A stretch of DNA of 64,000 nucleotides, from NCBI RefSeq assembly GCF_022549225.1, contig NZ_JAKZFD010000003.1, forward strand, positions 248,001 through 312,000, read 5' to 3'. Origin of the DNA: Pelomonas sp. CA6. Lineage in GTDB: Bacteria > Pseudomonadota > Gammaproteobacteria > Burkholderiales > Burkholderiaceae_C. A program made the position numbers and the translations under genes. The notes beneath the pieces are model-generated. The model was not told the origin of the DNA, searched no databases, and saw only the letters and a program-made list of their open reading frames with translations. Below are positions 1-8,039 of this stretch, piece by piece (the first letter of the stretch is position 1; every line of letters starts with the position of its first letter).

Positions 1-1
1 C

Positions 2-238
2 GCCGCCCCCGGCACGGTGGCGCGGGTGCGCCTGCCGGGTGCCGATCAATTGCCCGATGGCGTGGTCGCGCTGCAGGCCTGGCGCCGCCCCGGCGAGCGC
101 ATCGTGCGCAGCCACGATTCCAACAGCCGTGACGGTTCGGTGCAGTTCTACTGGCCCGAGGACCCGGCGACGCACTGGCTGACCGAGCACCTGCGCGTCG
201 CGGCGCAACTGGCGGAACAGATCTATGAGTGCCGGTGA
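2..238 (+). CDS. C-terminal end of an upstream gene, probably ATP-grasp ligase (partial)
   Basis: The frame is open from the first bases of the window to a TGA at 236-238, so this is the last 78 or so residues of a gene that begins outside. The visible tail (a glycine/proline-rich turn, then PGERIVRSHDSNSRDG, then a terminal helix) resembles the C-terminal lid region of ATP-grasp amino-acid ligases, and the gene two places downstream is a clear ATP-grasp enzyme. The stop overlaps the start of the MFS gene by 14 bp, so the two are translationally coupled. No catalytic motif lies in the visible part, so the family call is inference from tail shape and context only. Confidence 0.45.
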   Translation, partial: AAPGTVARVRLPGADQLPDGVVALQAWRRPGERIVRSHDSNSRDGSVQFYWPEDPATHWLTEHLRVAAQLAEQIYECR

Positions 239-1769
239 ACGCGTGGCCGCGGCCGCGGCGCTGGCGGGCGCCGAGCCTGCCGAGTCCGCCGTGCTGGGCC
301 GGTGGCCGCGGCTGGCGGTGCTGCTGGCCATCCTGCTGTGCTCCTACGCCATCGCACTGGAGGCCACGGTGGTCAGCGCCGCGATTCCGACCGTGATCCA
401 GGGCTTTGGCGGGCTGTCCGATCTTTCCTGGGTGTTCAGCGCCTACCTGATCGCGCAGGCGGTCACCATGCCGCTGTTCGGCGGCGCGTCGGACCGGCTG
501 GGCCGCAAGCGCTGCTACGCCGTCGCGGCGGCGCTGTTCTTTGCCGGCACGCTGGCCTGCGGGCTGGCCTGGGACCTGGCGTCGCTGGTGCTGTTCCGCG
601 TGCTGCAGGGCGTGGGCGCGGGTGGGCTGATCACCGTGGGCACGGCGGCGCTGAACGACATCATCACGCAGCACCAGCGCGGCCGCTACCAGGCGCTGAT
701 CAACGCGGTCTGGGGCCTCGCGGCGGTGTCCGGGCCGGTGGTCGGCGCGCTGGTCATGCAGTGGCTGGACTGGCGCTACATCTTCTGGATCAACCTGCCC
801 ATCGTGCTCGTGTCCACCGCGCTGCTGATGCTGTACCACCGCGGCCGGCCCGCCGCGGGCGGGCAGGGCGGCGAGCCGGAGGGCGGGCTGGCGCTGATGC
901 CCTCGCTGTACCTGTGCGCCGCGCTGCTGTCGGCGATGGTCATGCTGGTCCATGGGCAGACGCTGACACGGGCCCAGTGGATGGCCAGCGCCGCGCTGCT
1001 GGGCGTCGGCGCGCTGCTGCTGTGGCAGTCGCAGCGCACCGGGACGGCGCCGCTGTTCCCCGCGGGGCTGCTGCGCCTGCCCATCGTGCCGCTGGCGGCC
1101 GGGTCGGCCTTTCTGTGCGGCGCCGTCGCGATGGGCGCGACCGTCTACGTGCCCAGCTTCGCGGCGTTGATGCTGCGCGCCGACACGCTGGCCATCGGCT
1201 CGACGGTGGGCCTGATGACCCTGAGCTGGACCTGCAGCGGCATCGCCGTCGGTCTGCTGCTGCAGCCCGGGCAGTTGCGCCGCGCGGCGATCGTGGCCAG
1301 CGCGCTGGTGCTGGGCGGGCTGCTGCTGCTCGCGGCGGCGGCGGGGCAGGCGGGCGGCATGGCCGTCGTGCTGCTGGCCTGCGGCCTGCTGGGCCTGGGG
1401 CTGGGCGGCTGCAGCGTGGTCTTCTCGGTGGCGCTGCAGTCCCTGGTCGGCGACGCGGTGCGCGGCAGCGCGACCTCTACTTTCTACCTCGCGCGCATGC
1501 TGGGCCAGGCCATCGGCGTGGCGCTGTGCGGCGGCGTGCTCGCCGGCAGCGATGCGCAGGCGCGCCAGCTGCTGCGGCAGCAGACCGACCCCGCGGCGCT
1601 GGCCGCCGAGCTGGCACGCGGCCTGGGCGATGGCGCGGCGCTGGCGGCGTCGCTGCGCGGCGGCTTCGTGCTGTTGTTCGCGCTGCTCGCCGCGCTGGGG
1701 CTGGCCCATCTGTGGCTGGCGCTGCGCACGCCGCGAGCCGCGTTACCCGTTTCCTCCCCGACGACCTGA
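225..1769 (+). CDS. MFS exporter, DHA2 (14-TM) drug/metabolite:H+ antiporter family
   Basis: A 514-residue inner-membrane transporter. After a 25-residue cytoplasmic tail it has a dense series of hydrophobic helices consistent with 14 membrane spans, the DHA2 (EmrB/QacA) arrangement. Motif A is seen at residues 86-96 (GGASDRLGRKR) and the RVLQGVGAGG motif at 125-134; a GPVVGALV segment near 170 fits the antiporter motif C. The ATG at 225 overlaps the preceding gene by 14 bp and the next gene (ATP-grasp) starts 15 bp after the stop, so all three look like one transcription unit. By context it probably exports the product of the flanking ATP-grasp enzymes; the substrate cannot be told from sequence. 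Confidence 0.88.
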   Translation: MSAGERVAAAAALAGAEPAESAVLGRWPRLAVLLAILLCSYAIALEATVVSAAIPTVIQGFGGLSDLSWVFSAYLIAQAVTMPLFGGASDRLGRKRCYAVAAALFFAGTLACGLAWDLASLVLFRVLQGVGAGGLITVGTAALNDIITQHQRGRYQALINAVWGLAAVSGPVVGALVMQWLDWRYIFWINLPIVLVSTALLMLYHRGRPAAGGQGGEPEGGLALMPSLYLCAALLSAMVMLVHGQTLTRAQWMASAALLGVGALLLWQSQRTGTAPLFPAGLLRLPIVPLAAGSAFLCGAVAMGATVYVPSFAALMLRADTLAIGSTVGLMTLSWTCSGIAVGLLLQPGQLRRAAIVASALVLGGLLLLAAAAGQAGGMAVVLLACGLLGLGLGGCSVVFSVALQSLVGDAVRGSATSTFYLARMLGQAIGVALCGGVLAGSDAQARQLLRQQTDPAALAAELARGLGDGAALAASLRGGFVLLFALLAALGLAHLWLALRTPRAALPVSSPTT

Positions 1770-1784
1770 GCCCGAAAGGCCCCC

Positions 1785-3020
1785 ATGAAGATCCTGATCC
1801 TGCACCGCGTCGCCTACGACAAGATCGCCTACCACCGTGGCATCGACCATGCGGCCCATGAGGTGGTGTACGTGGGGCTGGCCGACAAACTGCGCGACAT
1901 CCCGGCCGAGCTGCGCTGCCGCCGCATCGTGCGCGAGGACCTTGGCGAGCAGGTCTGCGATTCGGTGCTGGCGGCGCTGAACGGCGAGCGCGGCTTCGAC
2001 CGCGTGATCTCGCTGTCGGAGTACGAGCTGCTGGAAGCGGCGCGCTTGCGCGACCTGTTGCATGTGCCGGGCCCGTCCTACGAAGACGTCCGCCTGGTGC
2101 GCGACAAGGTGGCGATGAAGCGCGCGGTGTTCTCCGCTGATCTGGACGCACCGCGCTATGTGGCGCTGGGGGCGCTGCGCGACGGCGCGGCCTGGCTGCC
2201 CTGGACCGGGCGCACCGTGCTCAAGCCCACCCATGGCGCGGGCAGCGAAGACGTGGTGATCTTCGATACCGCGGCGGCCTGCCTGCACGCGCTGCTGAAC
2301 CGCAGCACCGGCGTGGCCGCGCTGGACGACGAGAACCCGCGACCCGACGGCTACGAGCTGGAGGAATTCGTCAGCGGCCCCATCGTCCACTTCGACGGCC
2401 TGGTGCAGGATGGCGTGGTCCGCGCCGCGCTGGGCAGCCGCTACATCGGCAACTGCCACCAGTACAACGAGAACCGGCCGCTGGGGTCCTACCAGTTCGA
2501 GCTGGACCCCAAGCGCCTGGCCTGGGTTCAGCACGTGATCGGCGCGCTGCGGCTGCGCAGCGGCGCCTTCCACCTGGAGGCGATCGAATCCGAGCGCGGG
2601 CTGGTGTTCCTGGAGATCGGCAACCGCAGCGGCGGCGCCGGCGTGCCGGAGGCCAGCTCGCGGGCCTGGGGCGTGGACTTCCAGTCGCTGGAGCTGGCGC
2701 TGCTGCTGGACGACGGCCATGTCGACCTCGGCGGGCTGGCCCACCAGGGCCGCCATTACGGCTGGTATCTGCTGCCGGGCCATCGCTACGCGCAAGGCCG
2801 CTGGGTGGCGCCCGACGGGCTGGATCGCTTCAGGCAGGACCCGCGCGTGATCCGCTGGCACGAGCGCCCGGCGCACGAGGACTTCGACGCCAGCCCCAGC
2901 TACGACCTGCCCGCGCTGCCCTATGCCGGCATCGTCGGCGCCGAGCGCCCGGAGGCGGTGCGCGACTACCTGCAGGCGCTGTTCGCGGCGCTGCAGTGGC
3001 GCGGGCGCGAGGCGGGCTGA
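1785..3020 (+). CDS. ATP-grasp domain protein (carboxylate-amine ligase-like)
   Basis: A 411-residue protein of the ATP-grasp superfamily, which joins a carboxylate to an amine or thiol through an acyl-phosphate. A Rossmann-like N-terminal domain (MKILILHRVAYDK) precedes the ATP-grasp fold. The nucleotide lysine is in VLKPTHGAGSED (K147, glycine loop to 153), hinge acidic residues in YELEEF (193-194), and the Mg-binding segment in LEIGNRSGG (E277, N280). Residues after about 300 form a unique C-terminal domain. It follows the MFS gene by 15 bp. It looks like the L-amino-acid ligase / carboxylate-amine ligase group found with exporters in small peptide or metabolite loci. The substrate is unknown. 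Confidence 0.8.
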   Translation: MKILILHRVAYDKIAYHRGIDHAAHEVVYVGLADKLRDIPAELRCRRIVREDLGEQVCDSVLAALNGERGFDRVISLSEYELLEAARLRDLLHVPGPSYEDVRLVRDKVAMKRAVFSADLDAPRYVALGALRDGAAWLPWTGRTVLKPTHGAGSEDVVIFDTAAACLHALLNRSTGVAALDDENPRPDGYELEEFVSGPIVHFDGLVQDGVVRAALGSRYIGNCHQYNENRPLGSYQFELDPKRLAWVQHVIGALRLRSGAFHLEAIESERGLVFLEIGNRSGGAGVPEASSRAWGVDFQSLELALLLDDGHVDLGGLAHQGRHYGWYLLPGHRYAQGRWVAPDGLDRFRQDPRVIRWHERPAHEDFDASPSYDLPALPYAGIVGAERPEAVRDYLQALFAALQWRGREAG

Positions 3021-3031
3021 GCCGGCCCGCG

Positions 3032-3442
3032 TCAGCGCTGCGCCGACTGCCGCTGCAGCCGGCGCAGCGCGTCCAGCGCCGGCTGGGCCGAGTCGACGGG
3101 CACGAAGAGGTGGTCGTGGAAGGCGGCGGCCATCACATTGCAGCTGATCCCCGCGTCGCCCAGCGCGCGCGCGAACGCGGCCGTGAGCCCCACCGCCTGC
3201 AGGTCGGAATGGACCGTCAGCGTGATCCATGCGGCGCGGAACAGCACCGTCAGGCCGGCCCGCGCGGCATCGGCCTCGGCGGCGATCACCGTGAGCCCCT
3301 CCGCTTCGCGGAAGCTGGCGACCAGCGGCAGGCCGCCCAGATCGGTGCCCAGCGGCACGGAGGCGTAGACGTAGACGCCGGGGTTCAGCGTCGGCTCCAT
3401 CGTGGCGAGCAGCGTCGCCAGGTCCGAGACGGGCGCGGTCAT
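3032..3442 (-). CDS. ACT domain protein (DUF2241-like)
   Basis: A 136-residue cytoplasmic protein. Residues 10-65 (LATMEPTLNPGVYVYASVPL) match the N-terminal part of DUF2241/ACT proteins, and residues 70-125 read as a small-molecule-binding ACT fold (ITLTVHSDLQAVGLTAAFAR, then a conserved-looking FHDHLFVP). ACT domains usually bind amino acids and regulate enzymes, but this stand-alone class has no assigned ligand. It is convergent with the ATP-grasp gene (11 bp between stops) and 40 bp downstream of the AraC gene on the same strand, so the two may be cotranscribed. Confidence 0.75.
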   Translation of the reverse strand: MTAPVSDLATLLATMEPTLNPGVYVYASVPLGTDLGGLPLVASFREAEGLTVIAAEADAARAGLTVLFRAAWITLTVHSDLQAVGLTAAFARALGDAGISCNVMAAAFHDHLFVPVDSAQPALDALRRLQRQSAQR

Positions 3443-3482
3443 GGCATCTCCTGGACGGCGCAGGCGGATGGGCCGCGGCGCA

Positions 3483-4298
3483 TCATGGGGTGGCGGCGCG
3501 CATCGCCGTGGCGATGTCGCGGTAATCGCCGGGCGCGAGCCCGCAGGACTGTCGCCAGGCGTGGCCGAAGTGGGCCGAGTCGAAGAAGCCGGCGGCCTGG
3601 GCCACCTCGGTCAGCGAGGGGGGCGCGGGCTGGCGCAGCAGTTCGCCGGCGAGTTCGATGCGCGTGGCCTGGCGCAGCAGGTTGAAGCTCAGCCCGGCCT
3701 GCGTGAAGCGGCGCTGCAGCGTGCGCGGGCGGCAGCCCAGCGCGGCGGCGCTGGCGACGAGGTCGGCCTCGGGCTGCTGGCGCAGCAGCGCCAGGGCCTC
3801 GGCCAGGGTGTCGCCGGCCGCGTCGCCCAGGCTGCGGGCGGATTCGGCCAGCGAGCTGGGCAGGGCCTGGGCCGCGGCGTCGCGCAGCGCGGCGATGCAG
3901 GCGGCGACGGTGTCGCGCCGGAAGCCGTCATCGGCGATGCCGGCGCGCGCCTGGCGCTGCAAGGCCGGGCCGGGGGCCTGCAGCTGGGTGTCCACGCCCA
4001 GCGGCGCGAGCCGGTTGTAGCGGTTCCAGCCCAGGCGGAAGGCGGCGTCGTCGCGGGCGGGGCGCACCAGGCGGGCCATGGGGTTGGCGTCCAGCCGGGC
4101 CAGTTCGCGCAGGCGCGCCTCGAGCGGCCGGTCGCCGCGTCGCAGGCGCCGCGCGCGCTGGCTGCGCCGCAGGTAGTCCGCATGCGCGACCAGGCCGCGC
4201 ACCGCGCTGCGCACGCTCCAGGCGAACAGCCCGCCGGGCGGCTCGGTGGCGCCGTCCAGGGCGGCGGCCAGCAGGTGGTAGCTCTGGGGGGTGTTCAT
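3483..4298 (-). CDS. AraC-family transcriptional regulator
   Basis: A 271-residue regulator. The C-terminal 100 residues hold two helix-turn-helix units, with the second recognisable as SLTEVAQAAGFFDSAHFGHA followed by a typical AraC tail (GLAPGDYRDIA). The N-terminal portion is helical and arginine-rich with no recognised ligand fold. The gene is divergent from the amidase at 4417, with 118 bp between starts, so the amidase is the likeliest target. ATG at 4298 is the first good start. The effector is unknown. Confidence 0.85.
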   Translation of the reverse strand: MNTPQSYHLLAAALDGATEPPGGLFAWSVRSAVRGLVAHADYLRRSQRARRLRRGDRPLEARLRELARLDANPMARLVRPARDDAAFRLGWNRYNRLAPLGVDTQLQAPGPALQRQARAGIADDGFRRDTVAACIAALRDAAAQALPSSLAESARSLGDAAGDTLAEALALLRQQPEADLVASAAALGCRPRTLQRRFTQAGLSFNLLRQATRIELAGELLRQPAPPSLTEVAQAAGFFDSAHFGHAWRQSCGLAPGDYRDIATAMRAATP

Positions 4299-4416
4299 GT
4301 CGACAGGCGGGTGGCGCGTTCATACAAGCCGGCGGCGGCCTGCGCGCGCAGCATCGCGTCCAGCAGGGATTCTTGCAAGGGGCGCGCGGTGCGCTCCGGG
4401 GTCTTTGGGAGCGATC

Positions 4417-5877
4417 ATGGAACGACGAGAGGTATTGCGGCAGGCCGCGGCGGCGCTGGGCACGCTGGGGCTGGCGGAACACGGGCTGGCGCGGGACGCT
4501 GCGCCGGATCCGCTGGCGACGCTGGACGGCAGCGCGCAGGCGGCGCTGGTGCGCGCGGGCACGGTCTCGCCGCTGGAGTTGGTGGACGCGGCCATCGCGC
4601 GCATCGAGCGGCTGAACCCACGCCTGAATGCGCTGGTGGAAACCGGCTTCGAACAGGCCCGCGCCCGCGCGAAGCGCGGCGTGGGGGCGGGCGACGGGCC
4701 GTTTCCGGGTGTGCCCTATGCGATCAAGGACCTGCTGGACGTGCAGGGCCTGCGCCGCACGTCGGGCTCGCGCCTGCTGCGCGCGCAGCGTCCGCAGGCC
4801 AGCGCCGAGCTGGTGCTGCGCTCCGAGGCCGGCGGGCTGATCGTGCTGGGCAAGACCAACACGCCGGAGTTCGCGCTCAACGCCAGCACCGAGCCGCTGC
4901 TGTTCGGCCCCTCGCGCAACCCCTGGGACCCGCAGCGTTCGGCCGGCGGTTCCTCGGGCGGCGCGGCGGTGGCGGTGGCCTCGGGCATGCTGCCGCTGGC
5001 CCATGCCAGCGATGGCGGCGGCTCCATCCGCATTCCGGCCTCCTGCTGCGGGCTGTTCGGCCTCAAGCCCAGCCGCAGCCGCATGGTGGGATCGCTGCCG
5101 ACCGACAGCGGCGTGGAGCATGCCCTCTGCCGCTCGGTGCGCGACAGCGCGCGGCTGTTCGCGTGGAACCAGCGCCGCGACGCGCAGGCGCCGCTGCCGC
5201 CCATGGACGCGGTCGAGGGGCCGTCGCCGCGGCGGCTGCGCATCGGCCTGTGCGTGGAGGACGTGCTCGGCCGCCCGCCCAGCGCCGAGGTGCGCGCCGC
5301 CACCGAGGCCGCGGCGCGGCTGTGCGAGAGCCTGGGCCATGCCGTGCAGCCGGTGCGGCTGCCGGTGGACGGCGAGCGCTTCATGGACAGCTTCATGGTG
5401 GCCTGGAGCGGCGGCGCGGAGCGCATGCTGCAACTGGCCGAGTCGCAGGGCGCCGACCCGGAGCAGGTGCTGGAGCCGTGGACGCGCCACCTGGCCGCGC
5501 ACGCGCGCGGCCTGCCGGCCGAGGCGCTGCCCGCGGCGCGGGCGGTCTTTGCCCAGGTCGGGCGCGACCTGGACGCGCTGCTCACGCGCGTCGATGTGCT
5601 GCTGACGCCGGTGCTGGCCGACGAGCCGCCGCCGCTGGGCGTCCTCGGTCCCCAGGTGGCGCCGGCGCAGCTGTGGGAGCGCCTGATGCGCTATGTGGGC
5701 TACACGCCGATGCACAACGTCGCCGGCACGCCGGCGATGTCGGTGCCGCTGGGGCGCAGCCGCGCGGGCCTGCCCATCGGCACACAGTTCGCGGCGCGCG
5801 TGGGCGCGGAGGGGCTGCTGTTCGCGCTGGCCTTCGAGCTGGAGGCGGCGCGGCCCTGGACCTATCCGGTGCTGTGA
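4417..5877 (+). CDS. Amidase (amidase-signature family) with Tat-like leader
   Basis: A 486-residue amidase-signature hydrolase, which splits amide bonds with a Lys-Ser-Ser triad. The triad is visible as K104 (YAIKDLLD), S179 (SAGGSSGG) and S203 (DGGGSIRIPA); the spacings 75 and 24 match those of the family. The start MERREVLRQAAAALGTLGLA carries a twin-arginine followed by a short hydrophobic stretch, suggesting Tat export. The ATG at 4417 is chosen because longer in-frame starts would hide this leader and lack a ribosome site. It overlaps the convergent helicase gene by 16 bp. It may be controlled by the divergent AraC protein. Substrate unknown. Confidence 0.85.
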   Translation: MERREVLRQAAAALGTLGLAEHGLARDAAPDPLATLDGSAQAALVRAGTVSPLELVDAAIARIERLNPRLNALVETGFEQARARAKRGVGAGDGPFPGVPYAIKDLLDVQGLRRTSGSRLLRAQRPQASAELVLRSEAGGLIVLGKTNTPEFALNASTEPLLFGPSRNPWDPQRSAGGSSGGAAVAVASGMLPLAHASDGGGSIRIPASCCGLFGLKPSRSRMVGSLPTDSGVEHALCRSVRDSARLFAWNQRRDAQAPLPPMDAVEGPSPRRLRIGLCVEDVLGRPPSAEVRAATEAAARLCESLGHAVQPVRLPVDGERFMDSFMVAWSGGAERMLQLAESQGADPEQVLEPWTRHLAAHARGLPAEALPAARAVFAQVGRDLDALLTRVDVLLTPVLADEPPPLGVLGPQVAPAQLWERLMRYVGYTPMHNVAGTPAMSVPLGRSRAGLPIGTQFAARVGAEGLLFALAFELEAARPWTYPVL

Positions 5878-7895
5878 TCCTCGGCGGCGGCGCGGGCGCG
5901 CCAGAACGCGGTGTCGATGGGCTGGCTGGCGCCGCTGCGCTCGTTGACCAGCCAGAACTGGCGCCCGTCCGCGCTGATGCGTGACACCTCGCCGACCTGG
6001 CGCCCCGCGCGCACGCGCAGGCCCAGCGCGTTGGCCGGGAAGTCGGGATGGCGGGCCAGCTCCTCCAGCGGCTGCACGCGGCGCGTGTCGCCGGCCAGGC
6101 GCAGGCGCTGCACCAGTGGCGCCAGCAGCGGGCTGGCCGCGTCGACCGGCGACAGGAACAGCAGCAGCTTGGCCTGCGCGCGGCTGAGCGCGACGTTGAG
6201 CAGCCGCGCCGCCTCCTCGGTCTGCAAAAAGGGCTGGTCGCCGGCCACTGGGTCGAACAGCAGCACCGGGGCCTCGCTGCCCTGGGCGCGGTGCACGGTG
6301 CTGACGCGCACCGCGTCGGGCAGCGCGCGGGCACGCAGGCAGTGACGGATCAGCGCGCGCTGGGCGCGGAACGGCGTCAGCACGACCAGCTCCCGCGCCG
6401 TCCAGGCGCCGTCCCGCAGCGCGGCGGCCACGGTGTCGGCGATGGCCTCGGCGGACTCGCGCCGCAGCGGGCCGCGCGCGGCGGCCGACCAGGCGCCGCC
6501 GCTGGCGATGGGTTCGATGTGCACGGCCGTGCCAGCGTCCAGCGCGCCCAGTGCGCGCTGGCGCGCGGCGCGCCAGGCGGGCGAGGCGAGGGCGTCGTCG
6601 GCCACGCGCAGCGCGCCGTCGTAGAACAGCTCGCTGACCAGTTCGCCGATGGGCTCGGCCATGCGCGACTGCTCGTCCAGCATGCACACCGACGGACCCT
6701 GGCGCGGCATGTGCGCGAAGGCAGACCGGCCCAGCCAGAGCCGCGCGCCGCGGTCGCTGCTGCGCAGCACCGGCGAAAGCTGCTGCGGGTCGCCGGCGAA
6801 CAGCCGCGCCCGGCCCAGCGGCATCAGCGCCAGCACGTGCGCCAGGCTCACCTGACTGGCCTCGTCGAAGACCAGCAGGTCGAAGGGCGGCGAATCGTCC
6901 TCCGACAGCGCGCGCAGCGTGTCCAGCGTGAACAGCGCGCGCGTGGTCGTCATGCAGGCCAGGCGGCAGTGGCGCAGCACCTGCAGCGAGGCGGCGCGCA
7001 GCGCCTGGCGCAACGCGGCGACGCGGTCGGACCAGGCCTTCAGCGCGGCGGCGTCGCGCGTCGCGGGGCGGGCCGCCTCGGCATGCGCCAGGCGCGCGAT
7101 CAGCGCCGGGTCCGCGGCCGGGATCAGGTGCTCGCGGCCGGCGTAGGCCGTGGCGTCGAAGCGCGTGCCCAGTCGCTGCACCGCGCCGCGGTGGGCCTCG
7201 CGGCGGCCCTTCTGCAAGGCCTTGTCGACCGCGACCGTGGCCAGGTCCACCGCCTGATTGGTGCTGGACAGCAGCAGCACGCGCGCCTGCGGGCGGCGCT
7301 CCAGGTACTCGGCCAGCAGCACGCCCAGCGTGGTGGTCTTGCCGGTGCCCGGCGGCCCCCACAGATAGGCGCTGCTGTGGCGCGGCAGCGCAAGCGCCGC
7401 GCGCTGCGCCGGACGCAGCCAGCGGAAGGGGCTGCCGTCCAGCACCGGCGCGTCCGCGCAGGGCGCGGGCCGGCCGAGGTCCGCCAGGCTGGCGAGCGCG
7501 CGCTGCGCCCAGGCCTCGTCGCGCCAGGACTCGGCCAGCGCATTCAGGAAGCGCGGCGGGTAGAGGCGGATCAGCTGCTCCGGCCCGGGCGGCGCGCTGC
7601 TGGCGTTCTGCAGCAGCAGCTGGTCGTCCTCGGCCAGCACCGCGAGCACGCGGGCCCCGCCCTTGCGCGGCGCGCCCCACCAGGCGGCGGCGCCGTCCAG
7701 GCTGTCGTCCAGCAGGGCCTGGGCGGAGGCCTGGCCCGGCCGCAGGCCGGCGGCATACACATGGTCCGGATCCAGCGTGACGCGCCACAGCGCGTCCTCG
7801 CGCTCGCAGCGCAGCACCTTGAAGTCGTAGTACTCGGGAGTGGCCGCCAGCTCGGCGTCCAGCGCGGCGCGCAGCTCGGCAAGGCGGGTGGCCAT
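5862..7895 (-). CDS. Superfamily 1 (UPF1/Dna2-like) helicase/ATPase
   Basis: A 677-residue stand-alone SF1 helicase. The N-terminal 160 residues are unassigned. Walker A is at 180-187 (GPPGTGKT), motif II is DEAS at 344-347 followed by GDPQQLSPV (motif III), and the second RecA domain shows VRVSTVHRAQGSEAPVL (motif V region) and LLNVALSRAQAKLLL (motif VI). DEAS in place of DEAH/DExx and the GSE/ALSRA motifs fit the UPF1/Dna2 (SF1B) group. It is a single gene with no obvious partner. It could act in DNA repair, RNA turnover or, as some such helicases do, in defence; nothing here decides. Confidence 0.85.
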   Translation of the reverse strand: MATRLAELRAALDAELAATPEYYDFKVLRCEREDALWRVTLDPDHVYAAGLRPGQASAQALLDDSLDGAAAWWGAPRKGGARVLAVLAEDDQLLLQNASSAPPGPEQLIRLYPPRFLNALAESWRDEAWAQRALASLADLGRPAPCADAPVLDGSPFRWLRPAQRAALALPRHSSAYLWGPPGTGKTTTLGVLLAEYLERRPQARVLLLSSTNQAVDLATVAVDKALQKGRREAHRGAVQRLGTRFDATAYAGREHLIPAADPALIARLAHAEAARPATRDAAALKAWSDRVAALRQALRAASLQVLRHCRLACMTTTRALFTLDTLRALSEDDSPPFDLLVFDEASQVSLAHVLALMPLGRARLFAGDPQQLSPVLRSSDRGARLWLGRSAFAHMPRQGPSVCMLDEQSRMAEPIGELVSELFYDGALRVADDALASPAWRAARQRALGALDAGTAVHIEPIASGGAWSAAARGPLRRESAEAIADTVAAALRDGAWTARELVVLTPFRAQRALIRHCLRARALPDAVRVSTVHRAQGSEAPVLLFDPVAGDQPFLQTEEAARLLNVALSRAQAKLLLFLSPVDAASPLLAPLVQRLRLAGDTRRVQPLEELARHPDFPANALGLRVRAGRQVGEVSRISADGRQFWLVNERSGASQPIDTAFWRARAAAEDHSTG

Positions 7896-7970
7896 GGGCG
7901 GGGGAGGCGGACGAAACGAGGGCGCGACTATAGCCGCGCGTTCTCGGTAGAACTACCAGGATCGTTGAAA

Positions 7971-7991
7971 ACATAATAACCGTTATGATGA
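7971..7991. promoter_or_regulatory. Palindromic operator copy 1 (predicted TetR site) in front of the hydrolase operon
   Basis: An AT-rich island in GC-rich DNA holds the imperfect palindrome CATAATAACCGTTATGATG (ATAAC-N-GTTAT core, outer CAT/ATG arms). The 15-mer at 7973-7987 recurs exactly at 13065-13079, between the tetR and monooxygenase starts. A -10-like TATGAT (7984-7989) overlaps it, so a bound repressor would block the promoter. It lies between the helicase (start 7895) and hydrolase (start 8040). That it is the TetR operator is inferred. Confidence 0.7.
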
Positions 7992-8039
7992 ATCGCAAGA
8001 AAGCCGACCTCCCACCTCCTTCGACCCAGCGAGCAGGCC

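Noticed and set aside
7006-7020. CTGGCGCAACG inside the helicase as another FNR-like site
   Set aside because: It has only one half-site, no TTG arm at the right distance, and lies within a coding region.
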